This document shows, piece by piece, positions 25,064 to 36,640 of a stretch of 64,000 nt of DNA. The stretch is from positions 1,647,790 through 1,711,789 of the forward strand of contig SIJG01000002.1 of NCBI GenBank assembly GCA_023374025.1, given 5' to 3'. The notes under the pieces are model-generated. The model saw only the letters and a list, made by a program, of their open reading frames with translations. It did no database searches and was not told the DNA's origin. The translations under genes were made by a program, and so were the position numbers. The stretch is from Heterodera schachtii. Taxonomy: Eukaryota; Nematoda; Chromadorea; Rhabditida; Heteroderidae. Position 1 is the stretch's first letter, and the number at the start of each line of letters is the position of its first letter.

Positions 25064-27912
25064 TTTTTAAATATTTTTCCAAAAAAATAAATTGCCTTTT
25101 TTATTTTTTTAACATTTTGAGCTGAAAATATTTGCTCTTTAGATTCATTGAAGCGTTAGAATTTTCTCAAAGCGTGGAAATGAATTGAAACGGAACAAAA
25201 ATTGAAATTAAAACGACGAGATTTACATTTTTAAAATTAAAAATAAAAATTTAAAAATGATAAAACAAAAAGACCACCATAACATTAATATATATATACA
25301 CATAAAATTCGTTGAAATGCTTCTGCCCATTTGAGTGTCACTCAATGAAGCGAAAATAATTGAAGCCCATGGGACGACGGACACCACAAATTAGCAAAAT
25401 GAAAGAAAATGAGAAAAAAAAACAATGAAAAAAAGAGGAGGACCACCCAAATAACCAATTAAATGATCGGAGAGAGAAATTGGAATTCATTTTTTATTTT
25501 GGGAGAAAATAATTTAAAAAACCAAAGCTTTTAACGGTGCCACGGTTCGAATTGGCTTGGGGCACAAAGAATGAAATCCGGTTTAATGGTGCCGTCGTCC
25601 GTACCCCCCGGGGATATTAATTAGATTTTCTATTGAATTCACAAAATTAAAATCTCTGTGCCGTGCTCCGTCGGCAGTGTGCAAACACAGCACATCAAAT
25701 CAGCAGCACACCATAAGCCAAACAGTGCCTTTGGTCGGAAGGATTTCCATTAATTTGGCCAATTTTGTCAAAAAAAAAATGCCGTAAAAATTGGCCAAAT
25801 TTTGCAACAAAAAAATGAGGCGAAGACTGTGAACAATGTGGTAAAATTTTGTTTAATGACCTCATCATTAGTGCACATTAAATTAAAAGGGAAAATAACG
25901 AATCGAAAAAGGCAAAAAAAAAAAAAAAAATGGAAAAAGTGCCACCCAAAAACATTCAAAAGATTTTTTTTTGTGAAATTTGTTCTTGATGAATTTGGCG
26001 ATTCGCCGTGCGTCATAAAAGGGGAAAGGGGGGGGGGCAAGTGCCAATGTGTAGTCTCTTCTGTTGACAATGAATGCCCCGGGGGACACTCATTTACTTA
26101 ACGGGGGTCGAATGAGCGACGAACGGCGCGTGAATGGCATTAAGGGGCTTAATTAAGGCTCAAGGCGCCACTGAAATTGGATTAAGCTAACGTGGAGGGG
26201 GGGAGTGAGAGAGCGCAAATAAATGCTGGCACTGACAGTGGGGGGGGGGACGGGGACGGGGATGGACGCACTTTTAAGGGGGGAGGGAGGCCTTTACCCA
26301 TTGCCGTCCCCTCGGCCATTGGCCCATTTGACATGCTTTATTTGTTCGGTGAATGCCAATTGGAACGGTGTGTATCAGATGATTTGTCGTGGGAGAGGAA
26401 GGGCAGCAGCGACATGTGGAGAAGAAGCTGAAGCAGCAGCTGCTGTGCTTTTACTCATTAGCGGAGGGAATTTGGCCGAATTCGAAACTCGAGACAAAAA
26501 AAGGAGGGAAAGTGAAGAAACATTGTCGGAAATGGTCGAATTAAAATTCTCGAAAGAATTGTTGAACAGAAAAGTGCCTAATTTTGCCAAATGATTTGGT
26601 CGGTTTTTGGTCCCTTTTTTGTATTACAATTTGCTGTCGCTGCTGCTGCTGAATTCCGTCACTCCATTCGTAAAATTCGGCAACATAAAGTTACATGGAT
26701 GTGTTGTGTTTGTTAAGCGGTGGCCAATCTTTGGCGCAAATCCCTCGGGCGGCGCGGGGGGGGGGGGGTAATTGGTGAAAAGCAAAGCAAAGCAAACGGA
26801 CGGCAAAATGTGTGTTCAAATTGTTTTGAGTGGGAAAATGCTCGATTTAGGCCGAATGTTTCGCCGATGGAAAGGGGCCAAAGTTTTCCTTTTTTGTCAA
26901 CTTTTAGTAATTTAATGACTTTTTTAGGCTTCAATTGTGAGCATTTTTGCTAAAAACGGAAAGCAAAGAGGAGACAAAAAATATTGTGAAAATGACAATT
27001 TTCGACGAAAATGCCAAAATATTTTGATGCCGAAATTTTGTTGTTGCCAAAAATGCAAAAAAAATTAATTGCACACCAAAAAAATGTCGCGGCACAAATT
27101 GCGTGTTTTTCTTGTGCATTATTTATGTGGGTATTTGTTCTGCGCGGTAATTGCCTATTTGTGATTAATTTTTTGATGCGTAAAAATGTGAGGGGAAAAG
27201 AAAACATATGGCACAAAAATGTGAATGAGATGGACGTATTATTATGAATGGAAGAAGTGCTGCTGATGGAGGGAACCAACGGCTAATGAAGTTAATTAAT
27301 TGACTATGAAAAGGGTTTTCCTAAAATTTATTTTTTGGAGGGGGAAAGGGTTTAAGGGCATTTTGTTGGAATTTCGCCAGCAGGTGATACGATTTGCCCG
27401 CCGGAGTCATCAGACCAAAAAGTGATTATCATATTTGGGCTAGTCCAACTCAATTTCTTAGGCAATAACGAATAAATTCCTTTACACTCTCTTGGTCTCC
27501 ATTCTTGGTACATATCACTCAAATGCTATTTACAGAATGCACTGTACTCCGTAAAATTTTTGAGTACTGTAATCCGCAGGGTAAGGTGAATTGAATGGTG
27601 AATTGAATGAATTGGATTGAATTAAATCTTTTTGGCATTTTGTTCTATTTAAAATTGCGCATTTTAAACACTTCAAATTTTAAATTTAGAAAATTTTAAA
27701 TTAAAATTTAGGTAGTCGAGAAAGCTAACTTTTTCAAGTTTCATTTTCTCTTGAGAATGGGTCAATTCGTCTCATATTCGTTGCCTTCACGAGCTGATTG
27801 TTCGCCTGTTAATCGCTTGTTACCCCCAATTTATTGTGCGTTTATTGCTTTGATTTGTAGTAGTTTTTAAAATTTCGATCAGATCGAGTCAATTCAATAA
27901 TTTACTTTTTAG
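25064..27912. other. Intergenic region, no gene seen
   Basis: About 2.8 kb upstream of the divergently oriented GPCR and coiled-coil genes. AT-rich with A17 (about 25916), G9 and G11 runs (about 26240 and 26756) and no reading frame with recognisable homology. The 5' end of the coiled-coil gene probably lies in the last few hundred bases; an ATG near 27757 is a weak candidate. Confidence 0.5.
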
Positions 27913-29593
27913 GTCAGTCGAGGAGAAACAATGATTTATTAGGCGAATTCGGAGACGAAAATGCGCCGGGAGGCGACGATTTTGAAGCCAAATTCCGCAC
28001 ACTTTTTGCCTATTTTGAGGATGCTCGGAAGGCGTACGAAACGCATTTGAAAAATGCCACAAATGGCAATGAGGTGGCCAAAGAGAGTTTCGAACAAATT
28101 CAGACGCATTTTGGCACATTTTAAGGATGAATTATTGTCATTTTAGGCCGATTGTCGCATAAATAATTTGGAAAAAGAGCTGAAGGTGCTGAAGCGACAG
28201 CTGAGTGCGTTGGGCGACCTTCTCGACCAGTTTTTGGACACTTCGTTGGCCATGCGCGAAAGAACGCGGCGAATGGAGGGCGAATTGGGACGACGATTGG
28301 AGCGATTGGAAGCGCAAAATGCGCAACTGAGGGCGAATTTGGAGGCGATGGGGCAACAGAGGCACAAAAACGGTGGGAAATTGGGCAAAAAATGAATATT
28401 TGGGCGAATAATTTAGATAAATTCGAATAATTCCCGTTTTTCAGGGGGCAACGAACTAAGGAATGAAGCGGAGCAAACCATTGAAACGATACATTTGGGT
28501 GGGTTTGAAAGAGGGGCGGACCCAGGATTAGGATTTCGGCTTTATGGGGGGGTGCAATTTTGGTTTTTTGTTATGGAAATTTCAAAATCTATTTTCCTTA
28601 AAAATTTCGGATGGGACCAATAAGTCTTCGATTTAAAAAGTCCGTGACACCCAAAAAATATCATTTGAAATTTAAATTAAACAATTTTGGCAAAATGTTT
28701 ATTATTAAAATTAAATATTTACCAGGCTTTTTTAAGGCTTTACCCTTTTTAAAAATTAAAATTTAGACGAACTTTCGATTGCCGACGAAATTCCGCTTGA
28801 ACAAAATGTCCAACAGCAGCCGCAACCATCGAATGTCAGCAATTGCCCTGCAAATGACGAGGGCGGCGGCGGGAATGGAATTGGCGACGAATTGGCCCAG
28901 TTTTTGGGCGGCCTTCCGCCCGTGGACGAATTGGGCCAAATGGTGCTGAACAAGTTCAAATACTCGTGCGAATTTGCTCAACTTCTCTACACCGGCGGAG
29001 GGCCATGTCGACTCGGTGTTCTGCAACATTTTCAGCGGATATCCGCCCACTTTCTTCGAAGAATTGGTCGAGGCGAGTGCATTTTCAACCATTTTTTAGA
29101 GCCCATTTTGAAAAGTTTTTTGGCTATTTGATGCCGGATTTTTTCACCACAACGTACTCTGCTAAATGCTTTAAATTCGGAATCTCAAAAAATCCCCAAG
29201 GGAATGGATAAACTTTTCAATAAAAATCCATTAAAGCTTTAAGTCCCTCTTTTTGCAATTTGCCCTTTGAAGTATCCCTAATTAAACAATTAGCGATTCT
29301 TAATTATGCCTTCCATTCAGTACGCCCTCACAACGCATCGTCCCGACGCGTTGATCCGTCGCATTTGCGTTTGGCTGGCCGCGGATGAGCCTTGGCCCGA
29401 CATGGCCACCCTTTTTCCGTCCGCTGTCCAACGCCGCGTCAGCAACGACCGCGTGCTGTACGAATTCCAAAACATTGGCAAAAGTTGCGGCCAACAGCAG
29501 CACAAGCTGTCCGAATTTGTGCTCCGCATTCGTGCACCTTCGCGGCCAATGCTTTTTCGGGCGATGAGCAATTTTTCGTTGAGCCGAAAATGA
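27913..29593 (+). CDS. Unrecognised coiled-coil protein (5' end not located)
   Basis: I do not recognise the family. Supported exons: 27913 (after tttttag) to about 28073, coding FEAKFRTLFAYFEDARKAYE; 28147 to about 28372, coding a long coiled coil (NNLEKELKVLKRQLSALGD through RRLERLEAQNAQLRANLE); a short exon after 28444 (GNELRNEAEQTIETIHL); an exon from 28767 rich in Gln/Asn/Gly then ELAQFLGGLPPVDELGQ, continuing as HVDSVFCNIFSGYPPTFFEE; and a last exon 29322-29593 (YALTTHRPDALIRRICVWL to stop). The join GTC GAG/TAC uses a GC donor (gcgagt) at 29073. The frame changes once between KFKYS (about 28972) and HVDSVF (about 29005), so there is a one-base anomaly there. The compact C-terminal part looks like a folded domain, the N-terminal half a dimerising coiled coil. 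Low sequence complexity is limited to the linker. Confidence 0.6.
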
Positions 29594-29911
29594 AAAATTT
29601 GGCAATTTTTTGGCCATTCCCTTTAATTTGTATTGTTTGTATTCAAAGCGCGTCTTTCCTTTCTCCGTTTTTTTACATTCCATCAGTTTTTTGATTGTTT
29701 TTATTCTTGCCCATTGTTCCAAATTTGGCCCAAATGACTCAAAATTTTCATTATTTTTGGCTTTCATTCGATTTCCAAATTCTATCATTCAATAAATGTT
29801 GTCACAATGTTAACAAATTTTTAATATGTTTTTATCATTGGTGACATTTCGTTTTAAATATTTAAAAAAGTTTGTTACGTTTTTGTGCCAAATTCTATTT
29901 GTACAAGAAAA

Positions 29912-32326
29912 ATGGCACCCGCAAGAAAAGTGCCACGGTTGCACGACAAAGCAGTGCTTGTCAAAAGTGGCACCAAATTTGTGGACGGTCGGAAGCAGGA
30001 GTTCGTTGTGGGCAAAGAGATTGGACAGGGCGGATTCGGACGGATATACGAGGGCGTTCAGGTGAGGTCGTTATTCAATTCGATTCCATAGAAAGGATAT
30101 CATTCCACTTTTTGTACCTCTTATTGGCAAAAGAAAAATGTTCCCATTAATGGCACTGAAATTCATAGATTTTTTGGCAATCGTAAAGAATGGGGGTCCC
30201 AAATTTAAAATTATTATTTTTTATTTTAGCTCAAAATGAGTATTTGGGGGTTTTCGAAGGCGCTGATCACGAATCTGAACTCGGAATTGCCCAATTCCGA
30301 ACCCCGGACCCGAATTCGAACAAAAAAGTTGAAATTTTTTTCAAAAGGTACATTTTTCTGGGTAAGAGCTTTGAATCGTTTAACAACTATTTATTTTGAT
30401 GCAAAATTAATGCTTCAACTATTAATTGTATAAAAAATATGCAATTTACGCCAAATTTAGATCAATTTTAACGTGTATTTTGAAAAAATCACAAGTTTTT
30501 TTGTTCGAATTCGGGTCTGGGATTCGGAATTGGGCAAATTCGAGCTCATATTCGTAATCAGCAGCCTCGAAAACCCCCGGAAAGTGGTTTTGAACCCAAA
30601 ATAAAAAAGTTAAATTAGGGACCCCCATTCTTTACGATTGCCGACTTTTTCAAATATATTTTGTCTCCATTTGTCAGAGCGGTTCCCGTCATGCCGTGGC
30701 CATCAAAATGGAGCCGCCGTCCAATGGGCCGTTGTTCACCGAAATGCACGTGTACATGCGCGTGCTGAAGCCTGAGCACTTGGACAAATGGAAGAAGGAC
30801 AAAGGTGGGATGGGCCACATATTTTGAAAAAAATTTTTGATTTTAAAACAGATTTTGGGGGAGTTTTTAGCCAAAACTTTGTCTTGTCTATAGTTTTTGG
30901 ACTTGTATTTGTTAGGGCATATGTTTGTTGGTCAGTTTGACGCCTTCCTGTTAACTTTTCATTTAAAAAATGCGGGATTTGGGGATGAAATCTCCCAATT
31001 TTGATGGCATTTTAACCCCCCCCCCCCCCATTTTTAGGGCTCAAATTCCTCGGCTTGCCCCACTTCATCAGCAATGGCTCCTTCACTTATGAAGGCCAAC
31101 AAATTCGCTATTTGGTCATCCCAAAGTTCGCCCTTTCCTTGGAGTCCGTCCGCGCGGCGCGCACTCCGTCGGCGGTGCTCAGTTGGCCCGAAGTGTCCGC
31201 CGTGGCCAAAACGGTGGTGCACGCGTTGGCGTACCTCCACGACCAGGGGAGTTGGTTGGGCTCAATTGTAAAAAATAAAAAACAATTTCTGGCAACAAGC
31301 CCTAAAAAGAATACTGACGGGACACTCAGTCATTTTTTATTTTTCAAAATTTGACTAACAAAAAGAACAATTTAAAAAAACCGGAAAAATCTTGGCCAAA
31401 ATCCACAATTTTAATAGCACTTTTAATGCTCTAATTGTGGACTAAAAATCCTTGGCGGATAAAAAATTACATTCCTTCGGCGTTTTTATTTTTTAATTAT
31501 CTTTTTTAAATGTCTCATTTCCTCCTCCATTTTGAATTTCATTTCTTCAGAATTATGTGCACGGCGATGTGAAGGCGGCCAATCTGATGATGGAGTCCAA
31601 AAGTGATTTTGCCCGGGTTGTGCTCATCGACTTCGGCCTGGCCAGGCGATTGCCCGACGCACTGGTGGAGAAAGAGAACAAAAAGCAAGGCGAGGAAGAA
31701 TAGTAGTGCCGGAATTGGAAATTCAAATGGCATTTTATGCCATTTAAATGCCGGCGTTTTCATTTTCGGTTTTGGCATTTATTTGTTCCTTTTGGCTGTT
31801 CAGCTCACAACGGCACTCCGCTGTTCACTTCCTGTGACGCCCACCGCGGCTGTCTGCCCTCTTTCCGTGGCGATTTGGAGATTTTGGTGCACAACATGCT
31901 CTACTGGATGACCGGCACATTGCCGTGGGAAGTGAGCACAAAATGGGGGGACATTTTGAATTTTTTTTAAAGAATATTTTGAATCTTTACGCCTCTTAAA
32001 TTTTTTGAATTTTTAAAAATTTGAAAAATCTTGAATTTGTTCATTCTGAATCAAAATTTATTCCCCCCCCCCCCTTTCCGCAGTCTGTCGAGCAAAATTT
32101 GGACGCCGTGTACGAGGCGAAGAAGTCGCTGGTGGCGAACGCGCGCCGGGAGGTGCCGCGACTGATGGCCAACAGCAGCGGCAGCACCGAGCAGAGCCAA
32201 ACGCAGCAAAAGCGACGGGCGACCGCTGCCACGGCAATTGCGGCACTGTACGCACACTGTGCCGGCATGGAATTCGGCGAGAAGATGGAGCTGGACACGG
32301 TGCTGCACGCGCTGGACGGACGATGA
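29912..32326 (+). CDS. VRK-like (casein kinase 1 superfamily) protein kinase
   Basis: Starts MAPARKVPRLHDKAVLVKSG at 29912. Kinase landmarks in order: glycine loop EIGQGGFGRIYEG, lysine in HAVAIKMEP (exon after a 600-bp intron), helix-C region FTEMHVYMRVLK, hinge RYLVIPKFALSLES, catalytic loop YVHGDVKAANLMM, metal-binding LIDFGLARRL, then HNGTPLFTSCDAHRG, PSFRGDLEILVHNM and LYWMTGTLPWE. The HGDVKAxNL catalytic loop (G in place of the R of HRD) and the LPWE segment are typical of vaccinia-related kinases, nuclear kinases that phosphorylate chromatin and envelope proteins. At about 300 residues it is shorter than VRK1. The exon ending at 31689 uses a GC donor. At the LHDQG/NYVHGD junction the donor phase is off by one base (GGGG run at 31246-31249). 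Intron 1 carries a foldback element. Confidence 0.85.
30176..30642. mobile_element. Foldback / MITE-like inverted-repeat element in kinase intron 1
   Basis: Perfect 25-bp termini (30176-30200 and the reverse complement at 30618-30642, ggcaatcgtaaagaatgggg plus 5 bases) extend inward as imperfect inverted repeats of about 145 bp per arm. The central loop of roughly 160 bp is AT-rich and non-coding. No clear target-site duplication was seen. The structure fits a non-autonomous foldback DNA element. Confidence 0.82.
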
Positions 32327-33182
32327 TTTTTGATGGCATTTTTTTTGGCTGGCAGCGGCGGTCGACGGGAAAAACAAATCATTGAATTTTGATGATTGAT
32401 TGCATTGAAAAATACCACAATTTTTATTTTATTTATTGTTTAATTTGTTTATTATGTATGACTCTCTTTTTTGGTGTATCTCAACACGGAGGAGGGAAAG
32501 GGGCGACGCTTTCTTTCCTCCCCTAACAATTTGAGCATTGTTTTCTTTTCATTTTCTTTCATTTCTCTTTTTGTTTATCTCTGTTGTGTATGATAAATGA
32601 CGTCATATTCCCTAAATTTCAACTAAATACAGTTAAAATACTTAATTTTAATGTCTCCGATAGATTTTGGGCGGTAAATATTATCATCTTATTGTTTTGG
32701 CATTAGTTTTTGATGTATTATGTTTATAATTTGCCTTCAATTCATTCTCATTTACAACCAACCCAATTTTGCCTTTTGCCCTTCCCAACAAATCCCTCCC
32801 CCGGGGGTCAACTTCCTTCCCCCCCCCCCCCAAGGGCTGAAATTTATGCGGGAGAAATGGGGCGGCAATGAATGGATTGGATGTGTGGTGCCGGTGATTA
32901 ATGGCATTTATCTTTTTGCCGGGAGGGCGCCCTTCCCGGCAAAATGTTATCGGAAGAGTCCGGCACAAATATTTGTGTGTTTGGTGCCCGTTTCCCTCCC
33001 ACCGCAGGCGGCGGCGATTATTTGGCCCTATTCGAATTTATGCGGCGGTGGCCAAGCGGAGGGCCAAAGACGCCGCCAAATAAACTGTGAAAATGACCTC
33101 AAGAAGGGAGGGCATCATCGGAAAAGCCAATTCGAAGTCGGCGGGGGGTGGTCAATTTGGGGACGGAAAAATTTAAATGTTT

Positions 33183-33540
33183 CGAGACTCTCGACGCTGC
33201 ACTTTTCTATAAAAAGTGAATTTCCGGTAAATCACAGTCATTAGACTGCATACCTAATTGAGCAATAATGGACTCCTAATTCTGCTTGTGGTTGAATTGG
33301 ATCAACGGATTGCCGAGATCAGTCCGAGACTCTCGACCTTGGCACTTTTCCATAAAAAAGTGCCGGAAGTTCGGGTAAATTCACAGTCATTGGACTGTTT
33401 ACCTAATTGAGCTAATAATGGACTCACTAATTCTGCTCGTGCTTGACTGGGTCAACGGAATGCCGGGACCAGTTCGAGACTCTCGACCTTGGCACTTTTC
33501 CATTCAAAAAATGCCGGAAGTTCCGGCAAAATGCCATTGT
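33183..33540. repeat. Tandem ~142-150 bp repeat, about 2.4 copies
   Basis: Copies begin with the near-palindrome cgagactctcgac at 33183, 33325 and 33475, followed by gcacttttccat, aagtgccggaagtt, cacagtcattggactg, ttacctaattgagc and aataatggactc. The third copy is truncated near 33540. Within each copy, ggcacttt and aaagtgcc can form a short hairpin. Confidence 0.85.
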
Positions 33541-36500
33541 GAGTATCTGAGTGCCTTCTCCTTTGCCCGGTCCACCGTTCTCTCCGAATTATATAATTAC
33601 AATTTATTTTTCATCCAATTTCAACATCAAAAGTGGTGTTAAATTTGCTTTTTATTCCCCCCCCCCCCTCAATTGGTCCCCATTTTCAATTGTTCTTCAA
33701 AATGTTCCTCTGTCGTCGTCGTCGTCAAATCAAATTCCTTTCCCCTCAATTAATTTTTCACTTCCCATTTCTCCGATCACATTCCGTCCTATTTGATTTG
33801 ATTAAAAAAAGTTGTGTGAAACTCAATTTTATTCCGTCCGAACAAATCACAGAGCCCAAAGCCCGCAAAAAAAAGAGAGAGAAGGGAATTGAGGGGGGGG
33901 GGATAGCGATATGAACCCCAAAATTGAAATTCAAAATTTGAAATAAAATTTTAAAAAATTGCCATGAATTCAAAAAGCAACAATGTCCCGATGAGATGGC
34001 CCATGGCACAAAAAAGCAGTGAATTCCGAATGCTTTCTCTCATCAAAGTTGCCATTTGTCCATAAACTATGCCTATTTTATTTAAATTTTATTTAAATTA
34101 TTAATGATTAATCCTATTAAAATTAATTTCACCCCGAATCCGTTTCCCCCATTTCAATGCTAACATTTGAATTGCCATTTTTGACGATTTGGTCTTGCCA
34201 CTCTCATTTTGTCCGTCCCTACTTGGCTCTGTCGGCGCCATTTGTCCACTGGCCATGCCATTCATTTCCCCTTCTGCTGTTGGCCAATGTTTTTTGGCTT
34301 TCCCATCCCTCTGTTTTTCCCCCCCCCAAATTTCCTTTTTTGTCCGCGCCGATGGTGGCCAAAGTGATGCGCGATGACAAATAAATCCCTCTTTCCCCTC
34401 GCCCATTTTCCCCTCATTTTTGTTTCTCTTCTCACTTTCGAGTGCCTTTCCGCCCAATTAGCCCCCGGGGCACCCAAATGAATGGCCAAAACTCAATCGG
34501 ACGGATGGTGGCCCAAAGTGTGTCCCTTTGGCGGCCCATCAAAGTCCCGCGCCCCTCCCCTCCTCCCGAGCGGCGGCCAAACCGAAGACGCATTTTGTAT
34601 TTATGCGCCTTTGTTTACCGGGCACCGACGACGAGACCAACCACCACTTGATTAAGTCGAGAGCGAACCAATCTCGAAGCGAAACTAAAGGAGGTGGGGA
34701 GGGGAAACAATCGCTTCTCGTCTGGCCGACCAATCTCTTCTCGGCGGGGTGGGCACACGAGGACATCAGTCCCATCACTCTACTGATCAGTGTAAAACAG
34801 AAACTGATCAAAGGGATAATATGAATTATAATTATATAATTATGAATTATTATCAACGGGGGGGGGACAAACGCTCGGCATTGCCGTGCGAATCAGAGAA
34901 CCAAAAACGGATGGTTTTGATCCATGAAGGCATACTCATGGATTATTTATACGGCGGATTATGCTTTTAGTTGATTTTATGTACTGTTGAATCTATCTCA
35001 GTTCCAATTGCCAAATTTTGCGGCAAAATGTGAACAAATTCATTTGGCCTTTCCGTTTTTCCTTAATTTTCTCGTGTCCTTAATTCTTGGATTGTTTGTT
35101 CATGATGATGATCATCATCATCATGTCCTCATCGGTATCGTCTTCTTCCTTCTCATTATTTTCATCCATTCCAATCACTCCATCTCAACAGCTTCCCCCC
35201 TTTCGAGACTGTTGGTGTGTTTGGATGGGTTGGGTTTGGATGGACTGTTTAGCGATGCTAATGCTATGCTTTTCCTCCCCCCCCCCAATTCGCCCATTTG
35301 TCCTCCCATTTTGCGTTTGTGTGCCTTATTTTTGTGGTCGTGCTGCTGTGATTTGTTTGTGCACATACATTTCCATTATACTTCTGCTGTTTTACAAAGT
35401 TTAATGGCCTTCCTTTTCATTGCCTTGGACACTCTTCTGAAATTTTTTGATTTCATTCATTAATCGCTGATCATTTTGTGGTTTTAAGTTCAATCTCCGA
35501 TCATTAATTTATTAGGTAGGCAAAATCTGATCATTTGGTCAAGCGTTGGCTAAATATTGTCAGGGATTTCGTGCTACAACAATCAAATTTTTGATGGGCT
35601 GTCGGTGTGTAAAATCATTCCAATAAAATAGATTGGCAATTTTTTGGGTTTACGCCTTTTTCTCGAGAAATTTCCACCTTGAGGTGGGCGAGGGGGGGGG
35701 GGGGGGTTCGTACTTCTTTTGACCCCTCCCATTTTGTGGGTCAAAGCCATAAATTCAAAATTAATTCATTTTCTGATCCGATCCGTCCGTTGCTTTTGCT
35801 TTTTGTTCAAAATCAAACTTCTTCTTTTTGTTTTTGCTTTTCAATGTCAATTTTCTTTCAATCTGTCCATTGTTTTTGCCCATTGTTTTGCTACGGGTCG
35901 AATGAAATTGATACCCCGAGAAAGGCAAATGAAGAGCAAATGAACGCATTTTTTGGTCGCCCCGGGGGTTCCCTTTTTGGACGGGGCCAAAGAAAACATT
36001 TTTCCCGTTTTGGGAAAATTAGCTCAAATAGACTTTTTTGTAATTTAATTTTCTATTTTTGCCAATTACTTTTCTCCCACATCGCCTGCGGGGAATGCCG
36101 TCGCAATGCGGGGACAGTCCCCGCCTCCTCCCTTCCGTTGGGGCGGCCAATGGCGCGGAAGGCCACGCCCCCACCGCGGGGGAATTGCCAAAGTCAGCGG
36201 AGAATGAATGAATGAATGAATGGGCGGATGAGATGAGTGAATGAATGAGTTTGTGGGGTCCGCAGACATTTGAGAGGAGAAGGCAAATTTCGATGAGAAA
36301 CTCCCCCGCATTTAATTACCATATTTCATACAGAAAGACGAACAGAGTGGCGAGCGACTACTGTACTGTACTCACAAAATTAAATTAATAATTTGGCATT
36401 ATCTAATTTGGATCTTTATTTCCATTAAATTAATTAAAAAAAAGGCTCTTCTATCGCTCGGTGGGATACCCGGCATTGTCGCGTTTTCGCGTTTATAGTC

Positions 36501-36546
36501 AGATCCCGACTATTAAGCCCTAATAACCCGGGTCTCTCCTCTCCCT

Positions 36547-36547
<1 letters not shown>

Positions 36548-36613
<66 letters not shown>

Positions 36614-36640
36614 TTTCTCTCTCTTTCCCCCCTCTATCTC
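36548..36640. repeat. CT microsatellite
   Basis: Long ctctct tracts interrupted by tcctctc and preceded by a C run, in the gene-poor interval. Confidence 0.9.

Noticed and set aside
34101..35463. Several frames of 100-158 residues in the gene desert
   Set aside because: Low complexity, no splice-site pattern consistent with neighbouring genes, and no family resemblance.
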